DNA of 64,000 nucleotides from Liolophura sinensis. Taxonomy: Eukaryota > Mollusca > Polyplacophora > Chitonida > Chitonidae. The DNA lies in contig NC_088298.1 in NCBI RefSeq assembly GCF_032854445.1, forward strand, positions 1,537,474 to 1,601,473, given 5' to 3'. Shown here in pieces: positions 22,097-33,338 of the stretch (within the stretch, counting starts at the first letter, position 1; the number at the start of each line of letters is the position of its first letter). Below the pieces are notes generated by a model. The model saw only the letters and a list, made by a program, of their open reading frames with translations, ran no database searches and was not told where the DNA came from. Made by a program: the position numbers and the translations under genes.

Positions 22097-23378
22097 CTTG
22101 CTTATCTGTTGTAGATGTCGACTTCGACGTGGACTGTAAAGAGCAGATAGTTTTACCCGTGTCGTGTCGACGAGGTGTACGTCTCTTCTGAATTACGTAT
22201 CGCGTCTTTTCTATCTGTTCCAATTCTCTGTGATCTGAAAAAAGACTGAGGTGTGTTCATGCGCTAGAGGGCATATCGACCTGCAAGTGCAGCATTCATC
22301 ACGTGACGTCTGACCTCGCACAGCGCCTTCAGCTTCATAACGCTTCATGCAGTTCTCACAGAATCCAATATCTGTGTTGAACTCACCATCAGAGATTCCG
22401 TTGGCTGTGTATGCAAAGTGGATTAAATTGGCTCAATGTAGTCGCTTATCTGAAAGAAAGAGACAGGCAAACAGAAATATATATGCATAGAAGTTTGAAA
22501 AATAAAATAAAATTCTTTACTAGATCAAGTTTATAAGGATGGATTAGCTGAAACAGGTGCCTCCTGACCGGAAGGAATTTTCGCCTGTTTGCTCATACCT
22601 GCTGCGTATCTTGAAGACCATCGCATGCGTCTTGTCGCACACTCATCCAATATGGGGTTTCGGTAAACATGGTCGATAAAACATAAAATCAAATTGAAAT
22701 CAAATTGAAATCAAATGTGACATGAAAATTATTTTCTCACCCAAAAGCAGTATAGACTTTAGATAGTATAGTATAGTTATTCGTTTTACATTATATAGCA
22801 AAAAAACTCGTCACTTAACGTGTTGTAAAGCATACATGAATAACCTGATGGGTACAGCAGTATTTTAATCAAGTTGCGAATGTTAAGGCAGTCTCTTTTT
22901 TCCAGGCTTTTTTTCAGTTCATTATTTCTTTCTTCCTTTTGAGGCTTTAAATCGAATGATGAAATGTTTTGTAACGCATATAAATTTACATCGAGGATCC
23001 ACTATTGCCTAAATATCCATGAAGAAAAGAAATCTGACCAGCCAGGAAAGTTCACAATAAGTTCATGAATATCCCGGCTTAAGTTTTCTCAGGTCAGTGA
23101 ACACATAAATGGGCGTTTGACCTCAGCCAGGATATTGTTTTAATGCCAAAGTTGTGCCCCTTGAATGACAATGTAACCGATTTACACACAAAGACAGACT
23201 GCAACTATCGCCTTGCGAGGTTCTCGTTGTGTGGATGGCCTTCTGTGTCCGGGTCAGGTCAGGTAGCCCCCGTTGTGGTCAGGTGCGATCAGCCATTTTG
23301 GACACGGGTCAGTGGTTTGTAAGGACAGAGGTTTTGTCTGCGCAGTTAACCGCATCGGAAAACAACGCTAACTTTGAT
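22097..23378. other. Region upstream of the single-domain arginine kinase
   Basis: Probable 5' leader and promoter of the minus-strand kinase, then non-coding A+T-rich sequence. A minus-strand acceptor-like CTTTTTTCAG lies near 22236. No further gene is recognised. Confidence 0.4.
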
Positions 23379-23464
23379 CCGGTTTATTTATTCATTTATT
23401 TATTTATTTATTTGATTAATGCTTTACTAGCTAGCGCGCTACTCAACTGAGCCACGGAGGCCCC
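23379..23464 (-). mobile_element. SINE family A, internally deleted
   Basis: A tRNA-like head (GGCTCAGTTGAGTAGCGCGC on the minus strand) is joined almost directly to the 3' tail (AAATAAATAAATAAATAAAT). The core is missing. Confidence 0.8.
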
Positions 23465-23524
23465 TGATCCGGTTAGTTACGAAGTTAAACTTCCTTTAAT
23501 TACCTGCCTAATGTATTTGTACAT

Positions 23525-23931
23525 GCATACTCTTACAGCGCATGCGTCGCTCTCCATCTTTCGCTTTACATCACTGCCACCAATAGGCACGCTTGACCTT
23601 TAGAGTCTGTGAGACGCACATAGGTTTGTTTAGGCTTAGCCTCATCACCTGTGTCCTCCCGCGGAACTATTTTATGAGCACTCATCAATAAAATTTTGTT
23701 AGGTTTTCGGTTAGAATCATGTTGTACATACTGTAGATAAAGCGAATGCATGTGTATAAAGTATTATTAGAAATGAAGTGTGCGTGGTTTCTGACATTAC
23801 CTGCCTCATAACCGTGACCCCAGTGACTTTGGCGTCGTTCAAGATTTCTGTACAAATTATGCTACTGGTGGCAGTGATGTAAAGCGAAAAGTAGGAAGCG
23901 ACGCATCCGCTGTAAGGAGTATGTTTTATAT
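23525..23931. mobile_element. Foldback/MITE-like element with ~55-bp terminal inverted repeats
   Basis: The left end CATACTCTTACAGCGCATGCG...TTTCGCTTTACATCACTGCCACC is mirrored at the right end by GGTGGCAGTGATGTAAAGCG...CGCTGTAAGGAGTATG. The interior is non-coding. A second copy is at 28985-29324 and fragments at 8387, 10378 and 24838, so this is a dispersed non-autonomous family. Confidence 0.88.
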
Positions 23932-24837
23932 ATAGATCAAGCATCAGACTGAAATATAACGAGATTCCTAACCTAAGGGACATGAGTTCAACCCCGGCCT
24001 TGGACAACAAGTGATCGACGGTGCTCGTGTGGCCTTTTGCACAATCTAACGTTCAAGACCACTCAATTGTCTTCCACAAATATGGCGTGCAAGCCTGTGC
24101 GCCTCACGTGGAAAAATTCACAATAGCTTGCCAAAGGTCAGTGGTTTATCAAGGCATTCTGGATTCCTCTACGCATAATTCTGACCGCCACCATACAAAC
24201 CAATGAATGAATGATTATGTGTGCGTGTGTGAATGTATTTTGGGGGTTTTACGTCGCACACCCAACAAAAAATGTAAACCTTTGTTTAATAAATTTTATA
24301 CTAGAAGGTCACGAGTTGGAGATACTCTGTATATCCAACGTGGTGATTCTGTTCAACACGATGAGTGTACAGCCCCTAGCCCCTTCTCCATGCACAGTTT
24401 ATAACCGGAAAAATAACATTTGCGTCTTCTTCGTGTTGTTTTTAGAAGGCACCAGCCTTTCGCATCGTTACTGCTCAACTCACTGTTTACAAATCACAGG
24501 ATTTCCTGAATACAGCTCATGCTAAACTGCGGCTCTCACGCTACATGGTGGGTAGATAAATAAATACCTGTTCAAGCAGAGCTACGTCAAATTTCTCAGA
24601 TAATAGCTAGGGGGTTCCGAACATCGACCCTCCGCCGGAGCCATGGCCATGTGACAAGCACGGGGACAGATGGAGATGGCACGTTCCATGTATTTTTCGA
24701 GGTTGAACTAAGAGTGCGAGGTGTAAGAGTGAAGACTGACAGTTTTAATAGAACTGTGAACGTTCACGAGCTCCTACATGTAAGACGACTTTAATAAAAG
24801 CCTCCACACTAAATGTTGAAAAGAGCACGTCCCATGT
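23932..24837. other. Intergenic, nothing recognised
   Basis: No gene supported. The 104-codon ORF at 24211-24525 has no recognisable features. Confidence 0.4.
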
Positions 24838-24900
24838 CATTCTTCTTACAGCACATGTTCTGCTCTCCACGCTAAATATTTACATCGGGCGCATTCGAGT
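24838..24900. mobile_element. Foldback element, solo terminus (weak)
   Basis: TTCTTACAGCACATGTTCTGCTCTCC resembles the left terminus of the 23525 element; the opposite end is absent. Confidence 0.4.
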
Positions 24901-25231
24901 CCCTGAAATCGTGTTGATCCCCACACGAGAACGAGGTTTCGAATGCCAAAGTGTAACACGGGATCACTGTTTGCGAACAAGATTTTCACTCATCAATTCT
25001 CCAAGGTCAGAGCCGAGTGCAACAGGAACGATATTAAAATAAAGCGCCCTCTGTGTCCGTTTTGTACTTACACATTCGTATCAGCTGACACGAGAATATT
25101 ATATTTGTATTCACCCTTAATGCAACAACTAGACAAAGTTGGCCTTTGGAAACCGCGAAAGAAACGTGGACTACAAATCAGAATTTCACTAACAACAACT
25201 CAGAAATGGTGGCCATACTAAAAATATTTAA

Positions 25232-25436
25232 CTGTCACGACGTCTGCCAGCATTATGGTGGGAGAAACCGGGTAGTGTCCGGGGGAAACCTACGATCATC
25301 CGCTGGTTGCTGCAGACCTTCTCACACGTTCAACTGGAGAGGAAGCCAGTATGAGCTGTACTCGAACTCTGGGCGACTGCATTGGTGAGAGGCTCCTGGG
25401 TCATTCCGCTCGTGTAGGACGGTAACACTCGGTCAA
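25232..25436 (-). mobile_element. SINE family A copy
   Basis: Core and head are recognisable on the minus strand (GAGCCTCTCACCAATGCAGTC, CAGAGTTCGAGTACAGC). The 3' tail is truncated at the GCCAGCATTATGGTGGG point. Confidence 0.82.
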
Positions 25437-25589
25437 GCCCCAGATATGTACACAGACACACTACTGTCAAGTGACCACATTTTACAGGGTGTATGTGACC
25501 AGATGTCAGTCCATTACGTTTTCAAGTGAGCGCATTTTTACAGGTTATGTGTGAGCAGATGCCAGTCACCATACTGTTAAATGGTCGCA

Positions 25590-26130
25590 CCAAGGTCTTG
25601 GGGATGGTTAGTCCACCAGCAGGGGACTAGGTCATGGATGATGGTTAGTCCACCAGCAGGACCAGGCCTCAGGGATGGTTAGTCCGCAAGCAGGGACCAG
25701 GTCTTGGGGATGGTTAGTCCACCAGCAGGGACCAGGCCCTCAGGGATGCTTTGTCAACCAGCAGGGATCAGGTCTCGGGGACACTTAGTCCACCAACAGG
25801 GACCAGGCCTCAGGGATTCTGTCCACCAGCAGGGACCAGACCTCGGGGATTCTGTCCACCAGCAGGGACCAGGCCTCAGGGACACTTAGTCCACCAGCAG
25901 GGACCAGACCTCGGGGATTCTGTCCACCAGCAGGGACCAGACCTCGGGGATTCTGTCCACCAGCAGGGACCAGACCTCGGGGATTCTGTCCAACAGCAGG
26001 GACCAGACCTCGGGGATTCTGTCCACCAGCAGGGACCAGTCCTCGGGGATGCTTTGTCAACCAGCAGGAATCAGGTTTCGGGGACACTTAGTCCACCAGC
26101 AGGGACCAGACCTCGGGCATGCTTAGTCCA
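25590..26130. repeat. 33-36-bp GC-rich minisatellite
   Basis: About 16 units containing CCACCAGCAGGGACCAG and a CTCGGGGATTCTGT or CTCAGGGACACTTAGT spacer. ORFs on both strands encode Pro/Gly-rich repeats and are not credible genes. Confidence 0.93.
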
Positions 26131-26178
26131 CCAACAGAATCATGGTTTATGCGGAATACCATATACATCTGTATATCG

Positions 26179-26304
26179 GGTTTCATCAATCTGCGAATGG
26201 TTGTGGGTTTCCCCACAGCCCGTTTTTCCCTCCACCATAATGCTGGCCGCCGTCGTATAAGTGAAATATTCTTAAAAATGGCGTAAACCATCAAGCAAAT
26301 AAAT
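26179..26304 (+). mobile_element. SINE family A, 3' half
   Basis: Contains TGCGAATGGTTGTGGGTTTCC, AATGCTGGCCGCCGTCGTATAAGTGA and a tail ending CAAATAAATA. The 5' half is replaced by the adjoining minisatellite. Confidence 0.85.
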
Positions 26305-26525
26305 ATTATAAATATACCAGACCTTTCACCAGACTATGCGATTAAGCATTAATCCTTCTCTTCGCAGAGGTCTTTTTTTTTCAAAATCGGGCCATTTTCT
26401 CAAAACATCACAATTATTCTTGATTTTCGGATACTTCTATATTTCTGGTTGTACTCATAAACATTGGCTATAACAGAGTGTTCCGAAAAATTTTTTTAAA
26501 CAATCACATTAAAAGTCATTTTTGG

Positions 26526-26655
26526 GGTATTGGTGTTCTACGCCGTACTCAAGAACATTTCACTTATACGATGGCGGCCAGCAGTGTGGTGGGACTAAAC
26601 CGGGCAGAGTCCGCGGAGGAAATCCGCGACCATCCATTGAATGTTGACAGCCCCT
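26526..26655 (-). mobile_element. SINE family A, 3' part
   Basis: The plus strand reads CGCCGTACTCAAGAACATTTCACTTATACGATGGCGGCCAGC followed by the core. It is a minus-strand copy truncated before the tRNA head. Confidence 0.82.
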
Positions 26656-26659
26656 CCAT

Positions 26660-27264
26660 CTGACTACCGAAAAGAAGGCTAGCTGTATACAGCTGTTTTC
26701 ACTGTATACAAGGACTATTCGTACGCAGCTCACCCCAAGTACGGCCTTTGTTATTTCTACATGTATATGTAGCATGTAAAATATGACGTATGTAACCGGT
26801 GCAGCTGCTCTCTTCACAAAACTCGCGTGCGGATCTGATAAAACCACAGAAAAATCTTAACAAAAGGTCAACGCGGATTCTGGGCAGTACACGAAAGATG
26901 TTTGCATATTACTCTTGGAGATCCATGCAAAAATGAAATTATTAACTGAACACAAGGACAGATTGGCACACCTTCAAGCATCTATGTAAATAAATATACG
27001 CTTGAAATAATTAGTCACGATATCTCAGGCACCGTCTGACCGCATACAGGTTTCATATCTGTACATCCTCTTAAACTACACTCAACAAAATAATCTGTTA
27101 ATTTTAACAGAAAGTCTGTTGTCTGAGTGATGTTAGAATCTATTCTTTCATTTTGACTCATATTCAACATCATATCTTGGTACTTTAATAAAAGCTTTAT
27201 GTTGAATTAATAGAATATGTGTACGCGCTGTGTTTATCATAGCAGCCTACTGCAATGCGAGAAG
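26660..27264. other. Intergenic, nothing recognised
   Basis: No gene supported. Short ORFs only. Confidence 0.4.
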
Positions 27265-27525
27265 ATTTATTTATTTGTTTGATACGTGTTTTACGCCATA
27301 CTCAAGAATATTTCACTTCTACCACGGCGGCCAACATTATGGTGGATGGAAACCGGGCGGAGCCCGTGGGAAACCCACAGCCATCCGCAAGTTGCTGTCA
27401 GACCTTCCAGCATACAGCCGGAAAGGAAGTCAGCATGAACTGGACTTGAGCTCACAGTATGAGGCCAACCCTGGGGTCATTTCGCCACGCTGGCACGCTA
27501 ACCACCTCGGCCAGGGAGGCCCCCG
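27265..27525 (-). mobile_element. SINE family A, near full length
   Basis: A minus-strand copy from a diverged head (GCCGAGGTGGTTAGCGTGCC, A-box position) to the tail AAATAAATAAAT. The B box is degenerate. Confidence 0.88.
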
Positions 27526-27529
27526 CAAT

Positions 27530-28076
27530 GGCAGAATAACTTGCCTTAATAACAAAATACATTATAACATCACTCAGACAACAGATTTTACGATCCCATT
27601 ACCATAGCCTCTAATGTAGAAATTTCGCACTGAAGGAGTATTTCGACGTAACCTATGACAGAAAAACTTCACCAAACATGCATGTTACACAGGCTCCGAT
27701 GATCATCAGAACTGCTTGTTGCACCAGAACAGCGCTACGTGTGATTGCCTGTTGATGTAAAAAAGTCAGCAACAGTATGTGCGCGTGTCAACTGAGACTG
27801 CCCTTTCGTGCTGTCAAAATGTGGAACAGCAACGGGCGGACAACTCTATGTTGTATCGTTGATCGTTCAGATTTTCTCTGATATTAACAACCAACCAACC
27901 ACCATCACACACACACACAATCCGGAAGTTACTTTAAGATGTTGCTTTAAGTATATGTCGTATTCCTGTAGCTCAAGGCACTGGTTCTACCATCACTCAT
28001 AAACAACAAAAATCGACTTTCGTCTCAGCAGCAGATCATTCCACCATCGTCAGGTGTCAATGACGTCGACTCCAAG
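27530..28076. other. Intergenic, nothing recognised
   Basis: No gene supported; a short CA run at about 27907-27919. Confidence 0.4.
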
Positions 28077-28250
28077 CTTAGAATATTTCACTTGCACCAC
28101 AGCAAGCAGCATTATAGTGGGAGGAAACCGGGTACAATCCGAGGGAAACCCACGACCATCCCTAGGTTGCTGAAAGACCTTCCCACGTAGGACCGGAAAG
28201 GAAGCCAGCATGAAATGGAACTGAACTCCCAGCGACCGCGTAACATGTTG
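28077..28250 (-). mobile_element. SINE family A copy
   Basis: The minus-strand core and B-box region (GGGAGTTCAGTTCCATTTC) are recognisable. The tail is lost at the left edge. Confidence 0.8.
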
Positions 28251-28502
28251 TAATCCCGAGTTCACAACGGACAGTTAAGGGTTACTGATTAAAATATATT
28301 GTATATTAGATGAGCGTCATCTTCAGTTGCACCTTCTCTAGGGCTGGTATCTAGTGGCTTGTCCAGATGTGGTGTTCTTAAAACCACCTTTCGTTTTTGG
28401 TATTTTCCAGACCAGTATATAAGTATCAAGGTGATGACCAACGCGCTCTGCTACGGCTGTTAAAGACATACCGACATCTACTCTTTCTTCACGGTCGCGC
28501 TA

Positions 28503-28752
28503 TGCTGAAGGTAAAGAGTGTGTGCTTAGGGCTTAACGTCGTAATCAACAATTTTTCGGTCATATGACGACGAAGGAATCCTTAGAGTGCACGTACGTGT
28601 GTAATGTATCTCCTTGTTGCAGGACGGGTTTCAACCCCTCTTTTATCTAGCGCTGCTTCACTGAGACGACTCACCGAAGGCAAGACTGCCGTCGTATCAG
28701 TGAAATATTCTTGAGTACGGTGTAAAACACCAATCAAATAAATAAATAAACA
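28503..28752. mobile_element. Chimera of SINE family B tail and family A tail
   Basis: The left part (28503-28686) is the family B tail domain in minus orientation (GGCTTAACGTCGTAATCAAC, CATATGACGACGAAGGAATCC). It is fused at CCGAAGGCAAG to a family A 3' end in plus orientation (GCCGTCGTATCAGTGAAATATTC, tail AAATAAATAAATAAA). Nested insertion or template switching would both explain it. Confidence 0.75.
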
Positions 28753-28984
28753 TTGGGGCCGGTCTTAAAAGCAAACAAAACACTAAAATGAAGTATATAC
28801 CAGATGGAGGGCCATTAAACAATGTCCAAGAAAATAGTTCGATATACTTTTTAAGAATGTTTCCAGCTGAGTAAAATGGTCAAATGATCATACTGTAATG
28901 ATAAGTGTCCATTGAAACTCGAGTTTTTCTACATCAGATACATGTACACGCGCAGTTCCTGTGCATTTTAGTGTAGGGGTTTCT

Positions 28985-29324
28985 CCCATTCTCCTTACAG
29001 CGCCTCGCTCTCTATTTTTCGCTTTACATCACTGCCACCAATAGTCAAGTTTGACCTTTGGAGCCTGTGAGATGCACGTAAGTTTGTTTAGGCATAGCCT
29101 CATCACCTGTGTACTCACGCGGAACTATTTAATCAACACTCATCAATACAAGTGTACGAAGTATAATTAGTGACAAACGTTGAGACAGTTTGTTTCTGAC
29201 ATCACTTCCTGCCTTATCACCCCAGTGACCTCGGCGGTACTCAAGATTTCTGTACAAAATTTGCTATTGGTGGCAGTGATGTAAAGCGAAAGGTAGAGAG
29301 CGACCCATACGCTAAAAGGAGTGT
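28985..29324. mobile_element. Foldback/MITE-like element, second copy
   Basis: The left TIR CTCCTTACAGCGCCTCGCTC...CGCTTTACATCACTGCCACCAATAG mirrors the right end CTATTGGTGGCAGTGATGTAAAGCG...GCTAAAAGGAG. The interior shares GTGAGATGCACGTAAGTTTGTTTAGGC with the 23525 copy. Confidence 0.87.
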
Positions 29325-29470
29325 GGGGTTTCTCTCAGTCTTCTTGTGGCAGGGCGAATCCATGCTACCTAAGCGATGGCGCAACTGAACTATCATGCTG
29401 AAGACACCAGACAGGACACCCCAATCAGCCACATTATACGGACACCGGGCCAACCAGTCTGTGCTCTATT
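29325..29470 (-). mobile_element. SINE family B fragment
   Basis: Shares CTTCTTGTGGCAGGGCGA, ATGCTGAAGACACCAGACA and CACATTATACGGA with the fuller copy at 44806-45157. It is truncated at both ends. Confidence 0.75.
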
Positions 29471-31214
29471 CGAAACCGCGCAAATCCGCACACTTCACGC
29501 ATGTTTGTGCGAGTAAGGCGTCAAATGTCCGCATGTCTGCAGTCTCGCATAACCTCTAAAGTCATTTCGGGTAGTCAGTGCCTCTTTAAACAGCCATCAG
29601 AAATGCATACAAACGAATAAAAGTAGCTAGCCTTAATTGAACTGGAAAACACAAGTGTTAGTATTTTTTGTGGTCGTTTTTTTATGCCAAATCCGACCCC
29701 AAATATCAGACATATTCTTGTTGTGTCATTTGTACGCGTTATACATATGTTTAGAATGTGCGTGTCAGGACAAGTGCTCGGCTGTTCGAACATAACCAAT
29801 GTCAGCCTCAGCATAAAAGCCGGTCTCGGCTTTGACACTTCGGCAAAGAGCCAGGAATCAGAACCGCGATAAACCGACTGCTGTTGATCTTCTCCGTGGT
29901 GCAGAATTTGTCAAGATCGAAGCAGTTTTTACAGAGTCACAACAAAAAAGATCGAAGTCGAGAAAATGTGTTTAAGACAATGTTATATTTAATAGCGAGT
30001 ATGACTTAAAAGGTATAAAACAGTAGAATATTCCCAATGAATGAGAGTTGCTGCATCGAGACTTCTTTGACACTTTGGTTTACACATAACAAAAACACCT
30101 CCTTGCACGTTTTATAACGGTCATTTAAAACACGGCTAGATTAAACCAGCTGGCGTTGAACCCTTCCTCTCCCAATGGATGGCTTATCCCAAGGAAGTGT
30201 AGAGAGGGGGGATATTATACTCAGTTTCGGGGGACAGGAAGCAGGAGGAAAATGATATCAGTATTTTACTTTCTTCTTCTGACTGTCAGAATGGCTTTTC
30301 TCAGCATGGAAAATCATATTCCACGAGGACACAGTTCACCATTTCCATTCCAATCAATCAATCGATCAATCAAAACGTTTCCTGAAGAAGTGAACCTAAA
30401 AATCCATTTTTATTTTTGAAGGGAAATCTGTTCGATGTGCCATTTTTCTAAAATACAATGCATTTAGTCATTTCATATTCTACAGCACAGAAATAAATAA
30501 AACAGTTTCATTTTTTCCGGATCTTCTAAATTTCTTATGCCATTTATGGAATGAAATTAAAAGTACAAAAGGTTTTTTTACTTCAGTACAATTTTTTTTA
30601 CCAAATAATAAATTTCAATCATCAGAAAGATATGTAAGTAATACCAAAATTGTAAAAAAAAACATTTATCTGTGGAAAACAGTTTGTTTAAAACGTTTGC
30701 ATGTCTTATATGATGCAACAGACCCAAACCCTAAAAAAATGTAAACAAGGCTTTGTGACAGCACTGAAGTAAAAGAAAAGAAAAATTCCAACACATGATT
30801 TTGAAAACGTGAACAAATTTTTCACGGCATATATATCACATAGCGGACATTTTGGATACTTTGTGACCTGCAGGTCTAAGCCTTGTGAAACACTTCAGAG
30901 ATTCAGAGATGACACCGTATCCTTAGCAGCTGGGAAACCTGAACATTGGCAACAAAAGAACGGTACAGTTTCTATTGCACATTGTTCTTCAGGAAAGACA
31001 AGAGATAAAGAAAGATAGTCCTTGTCAACATCTGCAGTAATGTTTGTCAGTATGTAGAACGAAGGATCCGGTTTCACAGTTATCTGCTTCGGCCAAAGTG
31101 TTTTGCTGAACTAACTTCCTCACCATACTTATGTATTATGGCATTTGCATTGTTTCCTGAGAAACATTCCTTGTTTAACTTGAGCAAAAAAATACTGACC
31201 TGGCTGAACATTTC
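29471..31214. other. Intergenic, nothing recognised
   Basis: About 1.7 kb of A+T-rich non-coding sequence. A CAATCAATCGATCAATCAA run lies near 30352-30372. No ORF shows family resemblance. Confidence 0.45.
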
Positions 31215-31985
31215 TAGTGTTGTGTAAACATGGACAGTGCCATAGTCAACGTGAAGACTGCCCTTTCAACATGGACAGTGCCATAGTCAACGTGTAGACC
31301 GCGCTGTCAACATGGACAGTGCAATAGTCAACGTGTAGACCGCCCTGTCAACATGGACAGTGCCATAGTCAACGTGTAGACTGCCCTGTCAACATGGACA
31401 GTGCCATAGTCAACGTACAGACTGCATTGTCAACATGGACAGTGCAACAGTCAACGTGTAGACTGCCCTTTCAACATGGACAGTGCCATAGTCAACGTGT
31501 AGACCGCGCTGTCAACATGGACAGTGCAATAGTCAACGTGTAGACCGCCCTGTCAACATGGACAGTGCAATAGTCAACGTGTAGACTGCCCTGTCAACAT
31601 GGACAGTGCCATAGTCAACGTGTAGACTGCCCTGTCAACATGGACAGTGCCATAGTCAACGTACAGACTGCATTGTCAACATGGACAGTGCAACAGTCAA
31701 CGTGTAGACTGCCCTGTCAACATGGACAGTGCCATAGTCAACGTGTAGACTGCCCTGTCAACATGGACAGTGCCATAGTCAACGTACAGACTGCATTGTC
31801 AACATGGACAGTGCCACAGTCAACGTGCAGACTGCATTGTCAACATGAAGTGTGCCACTGTCAACGTGCAGACTGTATTGTCAACATGACGTGTGCCATT
31901 GTCAACGTGCAGACTGCATTGTCAACATGAAGTGTGCCACTGTCAACGTGCATACTGCACTGTCAACATGAAGTGTGCCATTGTC
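31215..31985. repeat. 41-bp minisatellite, about 18 copies
   Basis: Tandem units of 41 bp around CATGGACAGTGCCATAGTCAACGTGTAGACTGCCCTGTCAA. The rightmost six diverge (CATGAAGTGTGCCACTGTC). It lies about 1.3 kb beyond the supervillin stop on the gene strand. Confidence 0.95.
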
Positions 31986-33251
31986 AAAATGTATGTAGAG
32001 TGCTCTGTCAGCAACTTGTACAATGACCTCTCAGGTTTGTGTGAAACTACGACAGCAGAAGTAAACTGTGTACGTTCCTCAAGAAAAAATCCCCACAGAA
32101 CTTTGCAAAACGCGAGCCTTCTGAAGTTTAACACTGAGAAAACTGTGTTTTGAAAATAGTAAAAAACAGAACAAAAAAAAGAAACAAAACAAAACAAACC
32201 CCCAAACAATCTAAAGAATGAAATGCTCAGAACAAGACATTCCGTCAATGTGGAGCTAAAATTCCATGGATGATGTGATTTGGCCTTGTATAATGTACAC
32301 AGTAATTCACTTGTACCGTTTGTGGAACAGTGGTAAAAAAGCTTTTCAATAATCAGCATTTGTGACGTTTTGAATTGTTACCTGTCGGTGACCATGTCCG
32401 TATTTACAATCATGATCTAAAGCAATGAGGAGACATGAGCCAAGTGTTCTATTGCACATTTACTCTATACATATGTCTAAAATATACAAGCCACACTGTT
32501 AGCAAAACTGGAAGAACCATTGGCCAGCAAAGGATGCTAAATGTCACAAACTACTCAAGGCGATCAGACCAGCGCCGACACACGCTTGTTGTCTCTCTTA
32601 CCAACCAGGCAAGATTGTTTCGGTAATTTGCGTAGGGTTTTACTATTTTCAAACTTCTTCTCCTATTTTTTTTTCTTCTCCTTACACTGCTTTAGAAAGC
32701 CAATTGCATATGTACATGCATAGTCATTTTATACAAATAAAAATGAAAGAAGAAAAAAATGTTTATACAAAATTACTCAATTCAATTCTGAATCTGTCCT
32801 GTACAAAAAGAGACTTTATATACAAAATATACGCGGCAAGGTGAATTCAGTTTCCAATGGCACCACGTTTAACCAATCAAATTCCACAGCAGTAATTTTT
32901 GTTTTCTTAAAATCAGCCAATCACGATCACAGCTTGCTTGTGGTGGGAGTCCAACAAAGATTGGGAGCATATAAAATTGTTGGAGAAGACGGAACGATCC
33001 CCCGATATGGACATTCCCAATAGGGCCAAAATGTACTAACGCAGGGAAGGCTCTGCCTCGGATTTGTAACGCCAACGGCAAATTGCACAATCATAACACC
33101 TACAGTCCATTATATCTTCAGCAGGGGGGTCAGCTTGATCGATGGAAGGCACAAACCTTTATACTGTCAAAATATTTCTCATGTATCACAGACGTTGCGG
33201 AAAGGTCAATAATTCAACTATTTTGCTTATCATTTTTGGTTGTGGTTTTCA
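31986..33251 (-). other. SVIL: Supervillin downstream region / probable 3' untranslated sequence
   Basis: Non-coding sequence on the 3' side of the supervillin stop. I do not see one convincing AATAAA on the gene strand close to the stop, so the transcript end is uncertain. Confidence 0.4.
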
Positions 33252-33338
33252 TCAAAACAGTCCTACTTTTTGTTTTAACTTAGTCTGCTTCCAGCCAGGC
33301 AGCGCGTAAAAGTCATCTTTTGTCATGTTTAGGACCTC
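33252..33338 (-). CDS. SVIL: Supervillin exon 24 (end of headpiece, stop)
   Basis: 29 codons including TGA, after acceptor CTCTTTTCAG, phase 0. It encodes [18 protein letters not shown] and the terminal KVGLF. Trp, the lysines and the C-terminal GLF are the F-actin-binding hallmarks of villin headpieces; the KKEK patch of villin is replaced by KLKQK. Confidence 0.93.
   Translation of the reverse strand, partial: EVLNMTKDDFYALPGWKQTKLKQKVGLF

Noticed and set aside
25704..26260. Gly/Pro-rich ORFs on both strands
   Set aside because: Frames through a 33-36-bp minisatellite, and the plus-strand one runs into a SINE.
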